Shown piece by piece: positions 51,676 through 60,344 of a stretch of 64,000 bases of DNA. The stretch spans positions 1 to 64,000 of the IMG/VR virus record IMGVR_UViG_3300044511_000089, one strand, 5' to 3'. The notes under the pieces were generated by a model. That model was not told the origin of the DNA, did not search any database, and saw only the letters and a list, made by a program, of their open reading frames with translations. Source of the stretch: a virus. The stretch's first letter is position 1; the number at the start of each line of letters is the position of its first letter. A program made the position numbers and the translations under genes.

Positions 51676-54060
51676 TTACGCTGCTGCTTCTACGGGCTTG
51701 ATGTCAGGAGGCATTTCCGATGGCGTCAGTCCATTCGCCTGCTCAATCTGGCGCTGGACGTCGGGCGGGGCTGAACCATAGGCGACGGTCGGCGGTTTCG
51801 GTGCCTGCGCAAGCTGCTCGATGCGCTTCTGCATCTGCATCAAGACCTGCTGCATCTGCGCCGTGTCTTCCGTCTCCTTCGCCAACGCCTCGGAAACCTG
51901 CTGCATAAACATCTGCATCTTCTCGTTCTCGTCAGGGCCGAACTTCGTGTTCTCGCCGGGGGCGAGTTCGAGCTTCACGTCAACGGCAGCGCCAGAGGAC
52001 CGGAGGATTTCATTGATGACGGCGTATAGCTGCTCCTTGCCCATTGCCTCGATGACACCGGGCATCGCCGACAGGAACTGCATAAGCTGCGTGAGCACGG
52101 TGGCCCCCTGCTGGTTGGAACCGCGCTCGGAGCCGTCCTTCGACGAGAAGTAGACCGAATGCACCAGCGCGCTCGGAAGCCCGATGATGGTGCGCTTCTT
52201 CCTGAGCGGGTCTGAGAAGGTTTCGTTCTCGTCAACTGCCACGGTGAACCCGGCCTTCTTGATGACCGACTCTGGATACCGCGCAATCACAGGGACACGA
52301 AGCTCCGAGCCGCACGCCACGAGCGATTCGTAGATGATGCGCTTCTTCGCCTCCCTGCCCGCGTCAATGCCGTCCGAGATGAACGAGAAAACCGAGGTCG
52401 TCGTCTGCGCAATCTGGTTCGCCTCGGTCGCGCTGATTTCCCGAGGCGCGGGTTGACCCTGCTCGTTCGGTGACATCGCCTCCATGCGCTCCACCAAGGA
52501 GATTAGCTGCGCCATTGCTTGAACGCTTGCCGTGATGGATTGCGCCGCGCGTGTCTCGTGCAGCACGACCGCCTTGGAAATGTCGATGCCGTTGTCCTTC
52601 GCCCGTGACCCTGACAACTCGACGATGATGGGTTCAGCCGACCAGCTTTTGCCCTTCAACTGCGACTGAATCTTCTCGCGCTGCTGCTTGTCAGGGATGA
52701 CGTCGATGTCGATGGTGACAACCTTCATCAGGTCGGCCTCGGCGGTCTTCAGCATCTGTGTCACGAGGTTCGTCATCTGGTCCTGATACGGCATCAACTG
52801 GTGCGCGAACGAGATGTTCACCTGCCGGTTCTCGTTCTCGTTGTAGGCGTAGAAACAGCACGGGGAGGACGGCATGAACTCGGCGAAGATGACCGCGTTC
52901 TCCGACGCGAACGTGCACCGCATCCAGACAGGATGCGGGTAGTCGCCGATGCCGTAGTTTTTCGGGATGATTTTCTCGAAGTATTCGGTCTTGAAGACTG
53001 ACGTGTCGTCCATGAGGCTGCCGTAGAACCCCACGTTGTTCACGCGGTCGTTCATCGCCGGTTCGTCAATCTCCGTCTTCGAGGGCGGCGGCTTCAAAGC
53101 CGAATAGTAGTTCGTGAAGTAGGGGCGGTAGGCCGAATACTGGCCCCACAACGTCATCCCGTAACCAATCACGTCCTTGTTGAAGTAGAGCGGGTTGTTC
53201 CTGATGTCGCCGAACCGAGCCACGTCCCAAAACCCGACGTAGCTCGACCCAGTGTCCGTGTTCAGCGTGGAAATGGGATAGGCGTTGTCCCAAAAGACAC
53301 GCGACGGATGCGGGTTCACGAAGCAAATGCCCTCCTTCTCGATGGACGAGGCAAGATTGCCGTTCTCGTCGACGTGGATGGACTCCAGCTTCTCCCAGCT
53401 TGACCGCACGAAATCGAGACAGTGACCGTAGAGAAGAACGTCCCTGATGACCTGCACCTCATGCGCACGCAGGCCAAACTGGTCGACCATGATGTCGGCG
53501 CGTTGCGACAGTGCATCGGAGCGAAGCAGGTCGACCTCGGAGGTTCCCCGTGGCTCGTATTTGAAGTAGGGCCAGAGGTTCGTGTATTTGTTGCTCTGCG
53601 CCGAGAGCCTTCTCGTCACCATGCTGCGGATGAGGTTCACCTCGGTTTCAACGAAGGTCGGAAGCTCGATGCCCGTCACCTTGCCGGTCCCGTCTTTCCT
53701 GATGTATTTGTCCGCGTTCGAGATGTTCGCCAAGTCGGTCACCGCCTGCTCGAACTGAAGCTTGCCCTGTGCATAGAGCAGCAACGGTATCTTCGTCCGG
53801 TTCACAGGCGGTGAATCCCAAGCGAGGTCCACGGCGGTCCAGATGTGATGGTTCTTCAGGCTGAACGCCATGTGCTCGTTGAGGCGCGAACGAATCTTCT
53901 CCTCGAAATGCTGCCGTGTTTTTACGTCCTGCTGCCTCTGTTCCACCTGCTCCTTCGTCATCTTCGACTTCTCGGCCTCGGTCGGGGCGACGGCGGTGAA
54001 CACTTCGGCCAACCGATTGTCGGTCGTGCCCATTCTGCGCATGGCGTCGAAACAAATCAT
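51676..54060 (-). CDS. Portal protein
   Basis: A 794-residue protein between the terminase genes and the scaffold-like gene. I chose the ATG at 54060 because it overlaps the preceding stop (ATGA); the frame opens as far as 54267. The body is mixed alpha/beta, and the last 110 residues contain long helices with Gln-rich coiled coil (MQQVLMQMQKRIEQL), as in the portal crown or barrel. Portals form a dodecameric ring for DNA packing and tail attachment. Confidence 0.75.
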   Translation of the reverse strand: MICFDAMRRMGTTDNRLAEVFTAVAPTEAEKSKMTKEQVEQRQQDVKTRQHFEEKIRSRLNEHMAFSLKNHHIWTAVDLAWDSPPVNRTKIPLLLYAQGKLQFEQAVTDLANISNADKYIRKDGTGKVTGIELPTFVETEVNLIRSMVTRRLSAQSNKYTNLWPYFKYEPRGTSEVDLLRSDALSQRADIMVDQFGLRAHEVQVIRDVLLYGHCLDFVRSSWEKLESIHVDENGNLASSIEKEGICFVNPHPSRVFWDNAYPISTLNTDTGSSYVGFWDVARFGDIRNNPLYFNKDVIGYGMTLWGQYSAYRPYFTNYYSALKPPPSKTEIDEPAMNDRVNNVGFYGSLMDDTSVFKTEYFEKIIPKNYGIGDYPHPVWMRCTFASENAVIFAEFMPSSPCCFYAYNENENRQVNISFAHQLMPYQDQMTNLVTQMLKTAEADLMKVVTIDIDVIPDKQQREKIQSQLKGKSWSAEPIIVELSGSRAKDNGIDISKAVVLHETRAAQSITASVQAMAQLISLVERMEAMSPNEQGQPAPREISATEANQIAQTTTSVFSFISDGIDAGREAKKRIIYESLVACGSELRVPVIARYPESVIKKAGFTVAVDENETFSDPLRKKRTIIGLPSALVHSVYFSSKDGSERGSNQQGATVLTQLMQFLSAMPGVIEAMGKEQLYAVINEILRSSGAAVDVKLELAPGENTKFGPDENEKMQMFMQQVSEALAKETEDTAQMQQVLMQMQKRIEQLAQAPKPPTVAYGSAPPDVQRQIEQANGLTPSEMPPDIKPVEAAA

Positions 54061-54440
54061 GTGATGGTCGCGCCTTTGCGCGTCTGGATGATGAGGTTGT
54101 AAGGGACAATCGGCTTCTTCGACATGGTGCGCCTCAACAGGAACTGCGAGAACAGGTGCAGGTGCAGCGCGACGGAACCCTTCAGAAAACCGGACTGCGT
54201 CCACGCTTCCTTCTCCACCGGAACCGCCGCCACACCGAACAGCAACTCGGCTGGCGTGCATTCGCACCGCAACGCCAGTTCAGCGACGTGCTCCTTCGTC
54301 CAGCCGTTGAGCACGCCCATCTTCACCCAATGGTCGTAGAGGAGCAACTGCCTTACCGAACGCCCCGTGTCGTTCCAGACCGACTTCAGCGACTCGATGT
54401 CCTCGGCTGCGGCCCCGGCGGTGGTTTCTGCTGGGTTCAT
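54057..54440 (-). CDS. Hypothetical late protein
   Basis: A 127-residue protein with an acidic helical start and a mixed middle with Cys residues. It overlaps the portal start by ATGA. Function unknown. Confidence 0.55.
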   Translation of the reverse strand: MNPAETTAGAAAEDIESLKSVWNDTGRSVRQLLLYDHWVKMGVLNGWTKEHVAELALRCECTPAELLFGVAAVPVEKEAWTQSGFLKGSVALHLHLFSQFLLRRTMSKKPIVPYNLIIQTRKGATIT

Positions 54441-54442
54441 CG

Positions 54443-54733
54443 TCAGTAGGTCGCCCCGCCGACCACAATCATCGCTGGCGACTTCTCCTCCTTTTCGTCG
54501 CCGCCTTCGAGCTTGACCGCGCCCACATCATCCGACGGGGGAGGCGTGTGTTCGCCATTGTGCAGCGGGCCAGCCTCCTCGATGGAACCGGAGATTCCAT
54601 TGCTGTCGATGGAGGTGACGAGGAACGCCACCTTAGCGGAACAACGACCGCCCACCTTGTAGGATTGGAACGCCTCGAACAACTCGGGCGCACCGTCGAA
54701 ACTGATGTGGATGATGTTTGCTTTGTCGTGCAT
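54443..54733 (-). CDS. Hypothetical late protein
   Basis: A 96-residue protein with a compact beta-rich first half and a disordered acidic second half (GGDEKEEKSP). It lies between large terminase and portal genes. Function unknown. Confidence 0.55.
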   Translation of the reverse strand: MHDKANIIHISFDGAPELFEAFQSYKVGGRCSAKVAFLVTSIDSNGISGSIEEAGPLHNGEHTPPPSDDVGAVKLEGGDEKEEKSPAMIVVGGATY

Positions 54734-54742
54734 GGGTTATCT

Positions 54743-56269
54743 TTAGGTCGCGAAGCGCGGAGTTGCAAACGCTTTCGGTGTCATCCATCCGGCTCCGCAC
54801 AGGTAGACCTCCGGCTTGTAGCTGTCGCCGCTCATGGACGCCCGTGTCGCGATTCTTGACGGATGCACGCTGTAGAGAAACGGCGGATAGCTGCATGAGT
54901 CGAACGGGTGGATGTGCGGCGAGCGCGCGGGCTTGAACCCGGCCATCGGGTCGTAGTCGGACTTCGACCTCTCCGATTCGAGGTGCATGAACATCTCGAT
55001 GTGCCCGTCGCACAGCGCGGAGACGACCAAGCACTCCTGCTGCAACAGTGAAATCATCAGCCTCACCCGGTCGGCCCTTGAGTTCTTCCCCTTCGGACAC
55101 GGCATCAGCCGTATGCTGCCCTTCGACAACTCCTCGATTTCACGGGCGTCGAAGCTCCCGTCCGACCGCTGATGGCTGAACGCGGCCTCGTCCGAGATGT
55201 GCACGAACTTGAGCTTTCCGCCAGACCGCTCGTTCCAATACTTCATCCGTTCGAGTATCATCGGCACCACGGCGAAGTAGGGCATGTATTCCCCGACAAG
55301 GTTCACCTCGTCGAACACCGTCCACAACGAGCGTTCAGTGGTCGGAACCATCTGCATGAAGCTGACCGAAAAGTTCACGGGGCCGGGGTCGTAACCAATG
55401 ATGACCGGGCTGGTCGGTATCACCGAAAGGCCGGTGTTCTTCGCCGAGTCGCCCTTCACATGGATTTCAGGGATGAACCACGCCTTGAAGATTGCCGTTC
55501 CCGACGGGCGGTCCACCCACTCGCCACGAACCATCCGCGCCTCCTCGACAGGGTCGCCGCGCACCGCCTCTACCACGGAGTTCCAATAATCGTCTGGAAT
55601 GTTGTGCCGGTTCTCCGCGATGGGGACGTGGAACCGCGCGTATTCCGGCTTCGGTTTCCCATCCTCGCCAATGCTGCGTTCCCAAAACCGCTTGTAGAGC
55701 CAGTGCCGTTTCCCCTCCGGGTTGCAGCAGTAGATGATTTGCTGGAGCTTGATTCCCTCCCGACGCCCAATCTGCTGCACAATGGACGTGAAGTAGGTGT
55801 CGGACTCAAGGGTCTGCGCCTCGTCCACCATCACGAACGACGGCTCCATGCCTTTCACGCGGTCACTGACAAACCCCTCGACAGGCATCGACAGAAGAAC
55901 GATGCGGCTCCAGCCGTTCTTCCAGTTGCGCACCCAAAGGAACGTGTCCTTCGCGATGTTGGTTTTCGGGTCGCTGAAGAACTGGTTCTCAGGATTCGCT
56001 TGGTCGAAGCCAAGTCCTATCGCCCAATCAGGAAGGATTTTACGGATGAGCTTGTCCCATGCGCCTCCTTCCTCGGCCTGACGCTTGACGCCGGTGATGA
56101 TGATGCACAGCGCGTTCTCGTTCTCGTAGGCGTGCCGCACCATCTTGTGCAACGCCCCGATGGTCTTGCCCGACGCGCGCTCACCGTAGCTCAGGATGAA
56201 CTTGCAGGTGGAATCGAAGATGGCCTGCTGCGTCGGGTTCAACGATGGCTTCCAGCCACTCGCACTCAT
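54743..56269 (-). CDS. terL: Large terminase subunit
   Basis: A 508-residue packaging ATPase/nuclease. The Walker A-like segment SYGERASGKT (27-36), Walker B FVMVDEAQ (145-152, Asp149-Glu150) and the coupling segment CNPEG (182-186) are in order. The nuclease domain shows Asp294 (IGYDPG) and Asp360 (HISDEA), with a later Asp near 456 (HPFDSC). The protein cuts concatemers and pumps DNA through the portal. It overlaps the small-terminase candidate by ATGA. Confidence 0.9.
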   Translation of the reverse strand: MSASGWKPSLNPTQQAIFDSTCKFILSYGERASGKTIGALHKMVRHAYENENALCIIITGVKRQAEEGGAWDKLIRKILPDWAIGLGFDQANPENQFFSDPKTNIAKDTFLWVRNWKNGWSRIVLLSMPVEGFVSDRVKGMEPSFVMVDEAQTLESDTYFTSIVQQIGRREGIKLQQIIYCCNPEGKRHWLYKRFWERSIGEDGKPKPEYARFHVPIAENRHNIPDDYWNSVVEAVRGDPVEEARMVRGEWVDRPSGTAIFKAWFIPEIHVKGDSAKNTGLSVIPTSPVIIGYDPGPVNFSVSFMQMVPTTERSLWTVFDEVNLVGEYMPYFAVVPMILERMKYWNERSGGKLKFVHISDEAAFSHQRSDGSFDAREIEELSKGSIRLMPCPKGKNSRADRVRLMISLLQQECLVVSALCDGHIEMFMHLESERSKSDYDPMAGFKPARSPHIHPFDSCSYPPFLYSVHPSRIATRASMSGDSYKPEVYLCGAGWMTPKAFATPRFAT

Positions 56270-56922
56270 ACCCCCAACTCCTTCTTCGCCTCGGTTTGAA
56301 CGGCTGCGTCGATGATGCCGATTTCAGCGCCCAACGTCTCCTCGACATGCGCGGCGTCGTGATTCACTCCGTTCACTCCGTTCGGAACAGTCTCCACCGC
56401 CTTGTTTGTCGTGGCATCGATGACGGGGGCGTCGCACCGACCGAACCCCGGCTTCTGCCTGCGCCCGTTCATCTTCAGTATCTCACTCTGCCTTTGGAGC
56501 AGGGCTGCCTTCATTAGCGTGTTCTTGCTCACGTCGGAACCGAACCTGCGCAGGAGTTCGGTGCCGCGAATGAAGGCGTCGTTCGCCTCCGCAATCAACA
56601 CCGCCTTCACCTCGTCCGGTTTCCCCGATTTCTCGAACTTCTCAATCATCTCAAGTTGCTTGTCGCAAAACTTCTTCAGCTTCACCACCTGCAACCCGAC
56701 AACACCGCAGATGAGGTCGTGCATCTGGACGTAATGCTTCTGGTGGAACGCATGGTAGGCGACCGCCAGCGCCCCCTCATCCGCGCTCAGCTTCAGGTCT
56801 GGATTCACCAGCGCCGTCTTGAAGTCGCCGCTGGACCGCGCCCCCTCCTCGACGACCATTCGCTCCGCTTTCCGCTTCTCGGCGTCGGTCGGCCCTGTTC
56901 GTAATGACTTCAGCTTCGCCAT
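56266..56922 (-). CDS. Small terminase subunit candidate
   Basis: A 218-residue helical protein coupled to the large terminase. The central region (35-160) has Leu/Lys/Glu helices that could form the ring core, and the C-terminus is Asn/Val-rich. I prefer the ATG at 56922; GTG 56931 and TTG 56982 are possible. Identification rests mainly on position. Confidence 0.6.
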   Translation of the reverse strand: MAKLKSLRTGPTDAEKRKAERMVVEEGARSSGDFKTALVNPDLKLSADEGALAVAYHAFHQKHYVQMHDLICGVVGLQVVKLKKFCDKQLEMIEKFEKSGKPDEVKAVLIAEANDAFIRGTELLRRFGSDVSKNTLMKAALLQRQSEILKMNGRRQKPGFGRCDAPVIDATTNKAVETVPNGVNGVNHDAAHVEETLGAEIGIIDAAVQTEAKKELGV

Positions 56923-56994
56923 CTCAGACACTTTGCAATAGTTCCACCATCGCGCAAGTTCATTGGCACCGCCGCTGCTCAATAGGAGACGAAC

Positions 56995-57020
56995 GGTGTT
57001 TGGTTGTAACCGAATACACC
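56995..57020. promoter_or_regulatory. Operator-like dyad in divergent control region
   Basis: GGTGTTTGGTT and AACCGAATACACC form an imperfect inverted repeat around a GT centre, two bases before the -35 element of the rightward promoter. A second small dyad, TGTA-GT-TACA (57038-57047), overlaps the -10 element. Both are where a ribbon-helix-helix repressor would bind. Confidence 0.55.
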
Positions 57021-57021
57021 A

Positions 57022-57049
57022 TTGACACCGACCGAACTGTAGTTACACT
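57022..57049 (+). promoter_or_regulatory. Sigma70-like promoter for early right operon
   Basis: A consensus TTGACA (57022-57027), a 16-base spacer and TACACT (57044-57049) lie just ahead of the gene at 57057. The predicted start of transcription falls at or within a base or two of its ATG, so the message may be leaderless. Confidence 0.6.
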
Positions 57050-57056
57050 TTTGGAC

Positions 57057-57221
57057 ATGGGCAAGGGAAAAACGAAGTGGGTGAAGATACGCCTCCCCAT
57101 GATGACCCACGCGAAGGCGAAGGCGAAGGCCGCCATGTCGCTGATGTCGTTCGAGGAGTGGCTCGTGTCGCTCGTCGACGAGGCCGTTGAAGAACCGAAG
57201 GACAAACCAGACAAACCATGA
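57057..57221 (+). CDS. Ribbon-helix-helix repressor candidate
   Basis: A 54-residue protein that fits the Arc/MetJ pattern: an N-terminal basic beta strand WVKIRLPM, helix A (THAKAKAKAAMSLMS) and helix B (FEEWLVSLVDEAVEE). A short acidic/basic tail follows. No ribosome-binding site is visible and the promoter would start the RNA near the ATG. Autoregulation at the nearby dyads, and control of the divergent late operon, are inferred. Confidence 0.6.
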   Translation: MGKGKTKWVKIRLPMMTHAKAKAKAAMSLMSFEEWLVSLVDEAVEEPKDKPDKP

Positions 57222-58234
57222 AGAAGAAACCCGATGAACCACCCGCCGTGCAAGCGGAGGTGGTTGTTGAACCAATGGCGCTGAGCCACGTCGAGGCGAT
57301 TGAGCGCGCTCAGATTGAGGTGCTCGTTGCCACGGCGAAGAAGTTCCCAAGGAATCTGCACGCTTGCCGTCAATCCGCCCTTGAGCTTGCGACCATGACC
57401 AAGGAGATGGCTGCGGATTGCTTCTACAAAATCCCAAGAGGGGGGAAAATCATCGAAGGCAAGTCCGTGCGCCTCGCTGAAATCATCGCCTCGACATGGC
57501 AGAACATCAGGGCCGGTGCGCGCCCGGTGAGCAACGACGGCAAGCACGTTGTCGCTCAGGCGTTTTGTCACGACCTCCAAACCCATGTGCTAATCGTGCG
57601 CGAGGTGAAGCGGCGCATCACGGACAAGGATGGAAGGGTGTTCAATGAGGACATGCAAACCCTGACCGAGAACGCGGCGTGCGCGGTGGCCCTGCGCAAC
57701 GCCATCTTCTCCGTCATCCCCGGTGCCTACGTGCAGACTATCTACGACAAATGCAAGCAGGTGGCCGTCGGGGACGCGACCACGCTTGAGGAACGGCGAA
57801 CGAAAGCCGTCGATTACTTCAAGAAGATGGGCGTGGACGAGAGACGAATCTACCTCGCGCTCGGCGTGAAGGGCATCGAGGACGTCGGGCTTGAACAACT
57901 CGAAACCCTGACCGGCATGAGAACCGCCATCACCACGGGGGAAGGAAAGCTGGACGACCTGTTCCCGCCCGTTCCCGCCAAGACTTCTGCTCCAACCACT
58001 GGAAAGCCCCTCCCCTCAGGCACACCGGAGGAACTGCTCAACCAACTGGCGACCCTCTGCAAGATGGCCTCCATCACCGAGGAAAAGCTTCTCGCGTTCT
58101 GTCTCAAGGAAAAATACTTCCCCGCCGATGCCGGTGTCGCGTCCGTGGCGGACCTCGCTCAGGTCTGCCCGTCGCGCCTTCCGATGCTGGTGGGTAACTT
58201 CGGAACACTCCAACATGCCATCAAATCCTCCTGA
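57218..58234 (+). CDS. Phage recombination (annealing) protein candidate
   Basis: A 338-residue protein with FPRNLHACRQSALELATMT (43-61), a CFYKIPRGGKIIEGKSVRLAE segment and an ENAACAVALRNAIF motif. These belong to a family common in phages near Cas4/RecB-like nucleases. I infer a single-strand annealing or recombination role from that context. The C-terminus holds a Pro linker and a small helical domain. It overlaps the RHH gene by ATGA. Confidence 0.55.
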   Translation: MKKKPDEPPAVQAEVVVEPMALSHVEAIERAQIEVLVATAKKFPRNLHACRQSALELATMTKEMAADCFYKIPRGGKIIEGKSVRLAEIIASTWQNIRAGARPVSNDGKHVVAQAFCHDLQTHVLIVREVKRRITDKDGRVFNEDMQTLTENAACAVALRNAIFSVIPGAYVQTIYDKCKQVAVGDATTLEERRTKAVDYFKKMGVDERRIYLALGVKGIEDVGLEQLETLTGMRTAITTGEGKLDDLFPPVPAKTSAPTTGKPLPSGTPEELLNQLATLCKMASITEEKLLAFCLKEKYFPADAGVASVADLAQVCPSRLPMLVGNFGTLQHAIKSS

Positions 58235-59321
58235 TGTCCGGGCCGGACTCCCATCAGCATCCGGTTTCGAGCGCGTCGCAAACTGTCCCGGCTCCCATCA
58301 AGCCGTGGAGGGGCTACCTTCGGAATCATCCAAGGAGGCACAGGAGGGAACCGAGGTTGCCGAAGCCCTTGCCGGTGGTTACGAACCCGACGACAAGGAA
58401 CTCGCCGAAATAGCGAAGCGGCTGACTGCCCTGACCAGCGAGGCGCGCAGTCAGTGGTATGACTCGTCAGGTCTTGTCGGTTCCGTCCACGAATCGCGGG
58501 AGAGACGGTTCTGGATACATGACTCCAAGACCGGCAAGGCAATCGGCAGCGCCCAATGCGACGTCGTGTTCCAAAGCGACAACAAGGGGCTGGTGGTCGA
58601 CCACAAGACCGGGTTCCTCGCCGTCACCAAGGCCGAATACAACTGGCAGTTGAAGGTGCAGGCGGTGGCCGTTGCCGAGGAGTTCAACCTCTCCCATATC
58701 CGTGTTGCTGTTGCCCATCATCGGCTCACGTCGAAGCTGGACGTCGCCGACTTTGACGCCGACGCGCTCTCCAAGGCCCGGTGGGAAATCGAATACGCCG
58801 TCGAACGCTCGCAAGACCCGGAGGCTCCACGGTTTGCTGGCAAGTGGTGCCGTTACTGCCCCGCCAAGTCGTATTGCAGGGAGGCGATGGCTTGGGCAAT
58901 CGTCGATGTCGCCGACATTGCCGTCGAGGAGGCCGTCATCATGGCCGATGTCGTTTCCGTCGAAGCCCTTCGCAGGGTCTACGAGAAGCATCAGGTCGCC
59001 GAGAAGGTCTTTGAAGCCGTCAAGAAACGGCTGCTGGCCCTCAGTGACGACACCCTGCTCTCCGTCGGGATGAAACGCGGCAAAGGGTCAACACTCAGGA
59101 ACATCAAGAACAACCCGGCGGCCATCCGACTCGCGGTCGAGGCGTTCGGTGACCCCGTGGTGGATGCCAGTTGCAAGCTGATGCTCGGTGAACTGGAGGC
59201 TGCCTTGGCCGAAGCCGGGGGTCACACCGAGCACGAGGCGAAGGTAATGGTGAACACCGCACTGGCTGACGTCATCGAGTTCAAGGAAGGCGCTCCCAAA
59301 CTCGTCGTCCTGCCTTCGTAG
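58215..59321 (+). CDS. Cas4/RecB-like PD-(D/E)XK exonuclease
   Basis: A 368-residue nuclease. Active-site residues are Asp116 (QCDVVF), Asp129 and Lys131 (VVDHKTG), with Gln145 in the following helix. Cys24 and Cys212, Cys215 and Cys221 (WCRYCPAKSYC) are placed as in the iron-sulfur cluster of Cas4/AddB-type nucleases. Start ATG 58215 overlaps the previous gene by 20 bases. It probably resects DNA for the upstream annealing candidate. Confidence 0.8.
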   Translation: MPSNPPDVRAGLPSASGFERVANCPGSHQAVEGLPSESSKEAQEGTEVAEALAGGYEPDDKELAEIAKRLTALTSEARSQWYDSSGLVGSVHESRERRFWIHDSKTGKAIGSAQCDVVFQSDNKGLVVDHKTGFLAVTKAEYNWQLKVQAVAVAEEFNLSHIRVAVAHHRLTSKLDVADFDADALSKARWEIEYAVERSQDPEAPRFAGKWCRYCPAKSYCREAMAWAIVDVADIAVEEAVIMADVVSVEALRRVYEKHQVAEKVFEAVKKRLLALSDDTLLSVGMKRGKGSTLRNIKNNPAAIRLAVEAFGDPVVDASCKLMLGELEAALAEAGGHTEHEAKVMVNTALADVIEFKEGAPKLVVLPS

Positions 59322-59409
59322 TTGACTCGCACTCCATGAATCATTAACGTCCACTCGTTCACCGAAAGGCGAACCGGCGATTGGAAAACCGCCGTCTCTT
59401 AACACCGAC

Positions 59410-59528
59410 ATGACAACCTCAGAAATCGCAAAGCAGTCCTCGGTGCCAATGGGCTTCTACTCGCGCAAGCGGGCGGTGTTACCCGTTTTCCACCGCCGAG
59501 GATTGCTTTGCGGATTCTCAGGTGTCAT
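59410..59528. repeat. Long imperfect inverted repeat before DUF1376 gene
   Basis: The arm 59410-59445 and the arm 59491-59528 are near complements over about 36 bases. They share ATGACA, CCT-x-AGAA, GCAAAGCA, TCCTC and GGTG blocks with a few mismatches and gaps. The loop is about 45 bases. The right arm ends one base before the GTG at 59529, so the folded RNA would hold that start. A weak CGGCG/CGCCG hairpin lies upstream near 59372. Confidence 0.72.
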
Positions 59529-59532
59529 GTGA
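59410..59532 (+). CDS. Possible 40-residue leader ORF
   Basis: ATG 59410 to TGA 59532 encodes a 40-residue basic peptide (MTTSEIAKQSSVP at its start). Its stop overlaps the GTG of the next gene (ATGTGA), and its ends lie in the arms of a long inverted repeat. It may be a leader peptide coupled to the replication gene, or a chance frame. Confidence 0.35.
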   Translation: MTTSEIAKQSSVPMGFYSRKRAVLPVFHRRGLLCGFSGVM

Positions 59533-60344
59533 AAGCCCCATCCTTCCAGTTCTACGCTGACGACTTCATTGGCGGAACGGCATCCTTCTCTCAGGCCGAA
59601 ACCGGCGCTTACGTCCGCCTGCTTTGCTACCAATGGGGTAATGGCTTCATCCCGTCCGCGCTTGAGAAGATGAAGAACGTCGCGGGTGGAGAAGTGACTG
59701 AGGATGTGCTTGCCAAGTTCCCGGTGTGGCCAGACGGCAAGCGGAGGAATGAACGGCTCGAAAACGTCCGGCATGAACGGGCTGACTTCATCGAAAGCCA
59801 GAGGGAAAAAGGCCGCAAGGGGGCCAAGAAGCGATGGGCCAAGGATAGCCGGGGCCATCCTCCGGACATCAATGGGCCAATAGCCGGGCCAATGGCCCAC
59901 GATAGCTCTCCAGTCTCCAGTCTCCAGTCTCCTAATAATAATAAGCCAAATGGTGAATTGCTTCTGGATGATTATGCCCTGAACGGCGAACGACCATGCA
60001 CCAAGAAACCGAACAGCCTGCCTCCATCACTCGACAACCCAACCTTCAGGAAGGTTTGGTCCGACTTCATCATGTTCAGGAAGCAGGCAAGGAAGCCCCT
60101 TACACCTATCTCAGAGCAGCGAATGTGGGAAAAGCTGTCCAGACACCCGCTCAGCACCGTAATCGCGACCGTTGAACTATCCATTGAGCGCGGCTGGTTG
60201 GGTGTTTTCCCCGAAGCTGTTATTAATAAACAACCTGCAACCGTCACGCCTTCAAAACCAGTGATTGAGGAATCCGACGAGGCGTTCTTCGAGCGGACAG
60301 GGATGACGAAGGCGGAGGCGGCTCAAATCGTGAAATGCCTATGA
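59529..60344 (+). CDS. DUF1376 (YdaU-like) replication protein
   Basis: A 271-residue protein. The N-terminal domain, FQFYADDFIGGTASFSQAET then GAYVRLLCYQW, is the DUF1376 hallmark of phage replication initiators. A Lys/Arg helix, a low-complexity Ser/Asn linker and a C-terminal helical domain follow. I chose GTG 59529, since the conserved part begins there; a TTG at 59508 would lie inside the inverted repeat. It probably recruits the DnaB-like helicase encoded next. Confidence 0.75.
   Translation: MKAPSFQFYADDFIGGTASFSQAETGAYVRLLCYQWGNGFIPSALEKMKNVAGGEVTEDVLAKFPVWPDGKRRNERLENVRHERADFIESQREKGRKGAKKRWAKDSRGHPPDINGPIAGPMAHDSSPVSSLQSPNNNKPNGELLLDDYALNGERPCTKKPNSLPPSLDNPTFRKVWSDFIMFRKQARKPLTPISEQRMWEKLSRHPLSTVIATVELSIERGWLGVFPEAVINKQPATVTPSKPVIEESDEAFFERTGMTKAEAAQIVKCL
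59908..59932 (+). repeat. 7-bp tandem repeat
   Basis: CTCCAGT occurs three times followed by CTCC, then AATAATAATAAG. Both sit in the Ser/Asn linker of the DUF1376 protein. Confidence 0.85.

Noticed and set aside
55172-56299. A 375-codon plus-strand open frame opposite the large terminase
   Set aside because: The terminase on the minus strand has clear Walker and nuclease motifs; the antisense product is Arg/His/Pro-rich shadow sequence.
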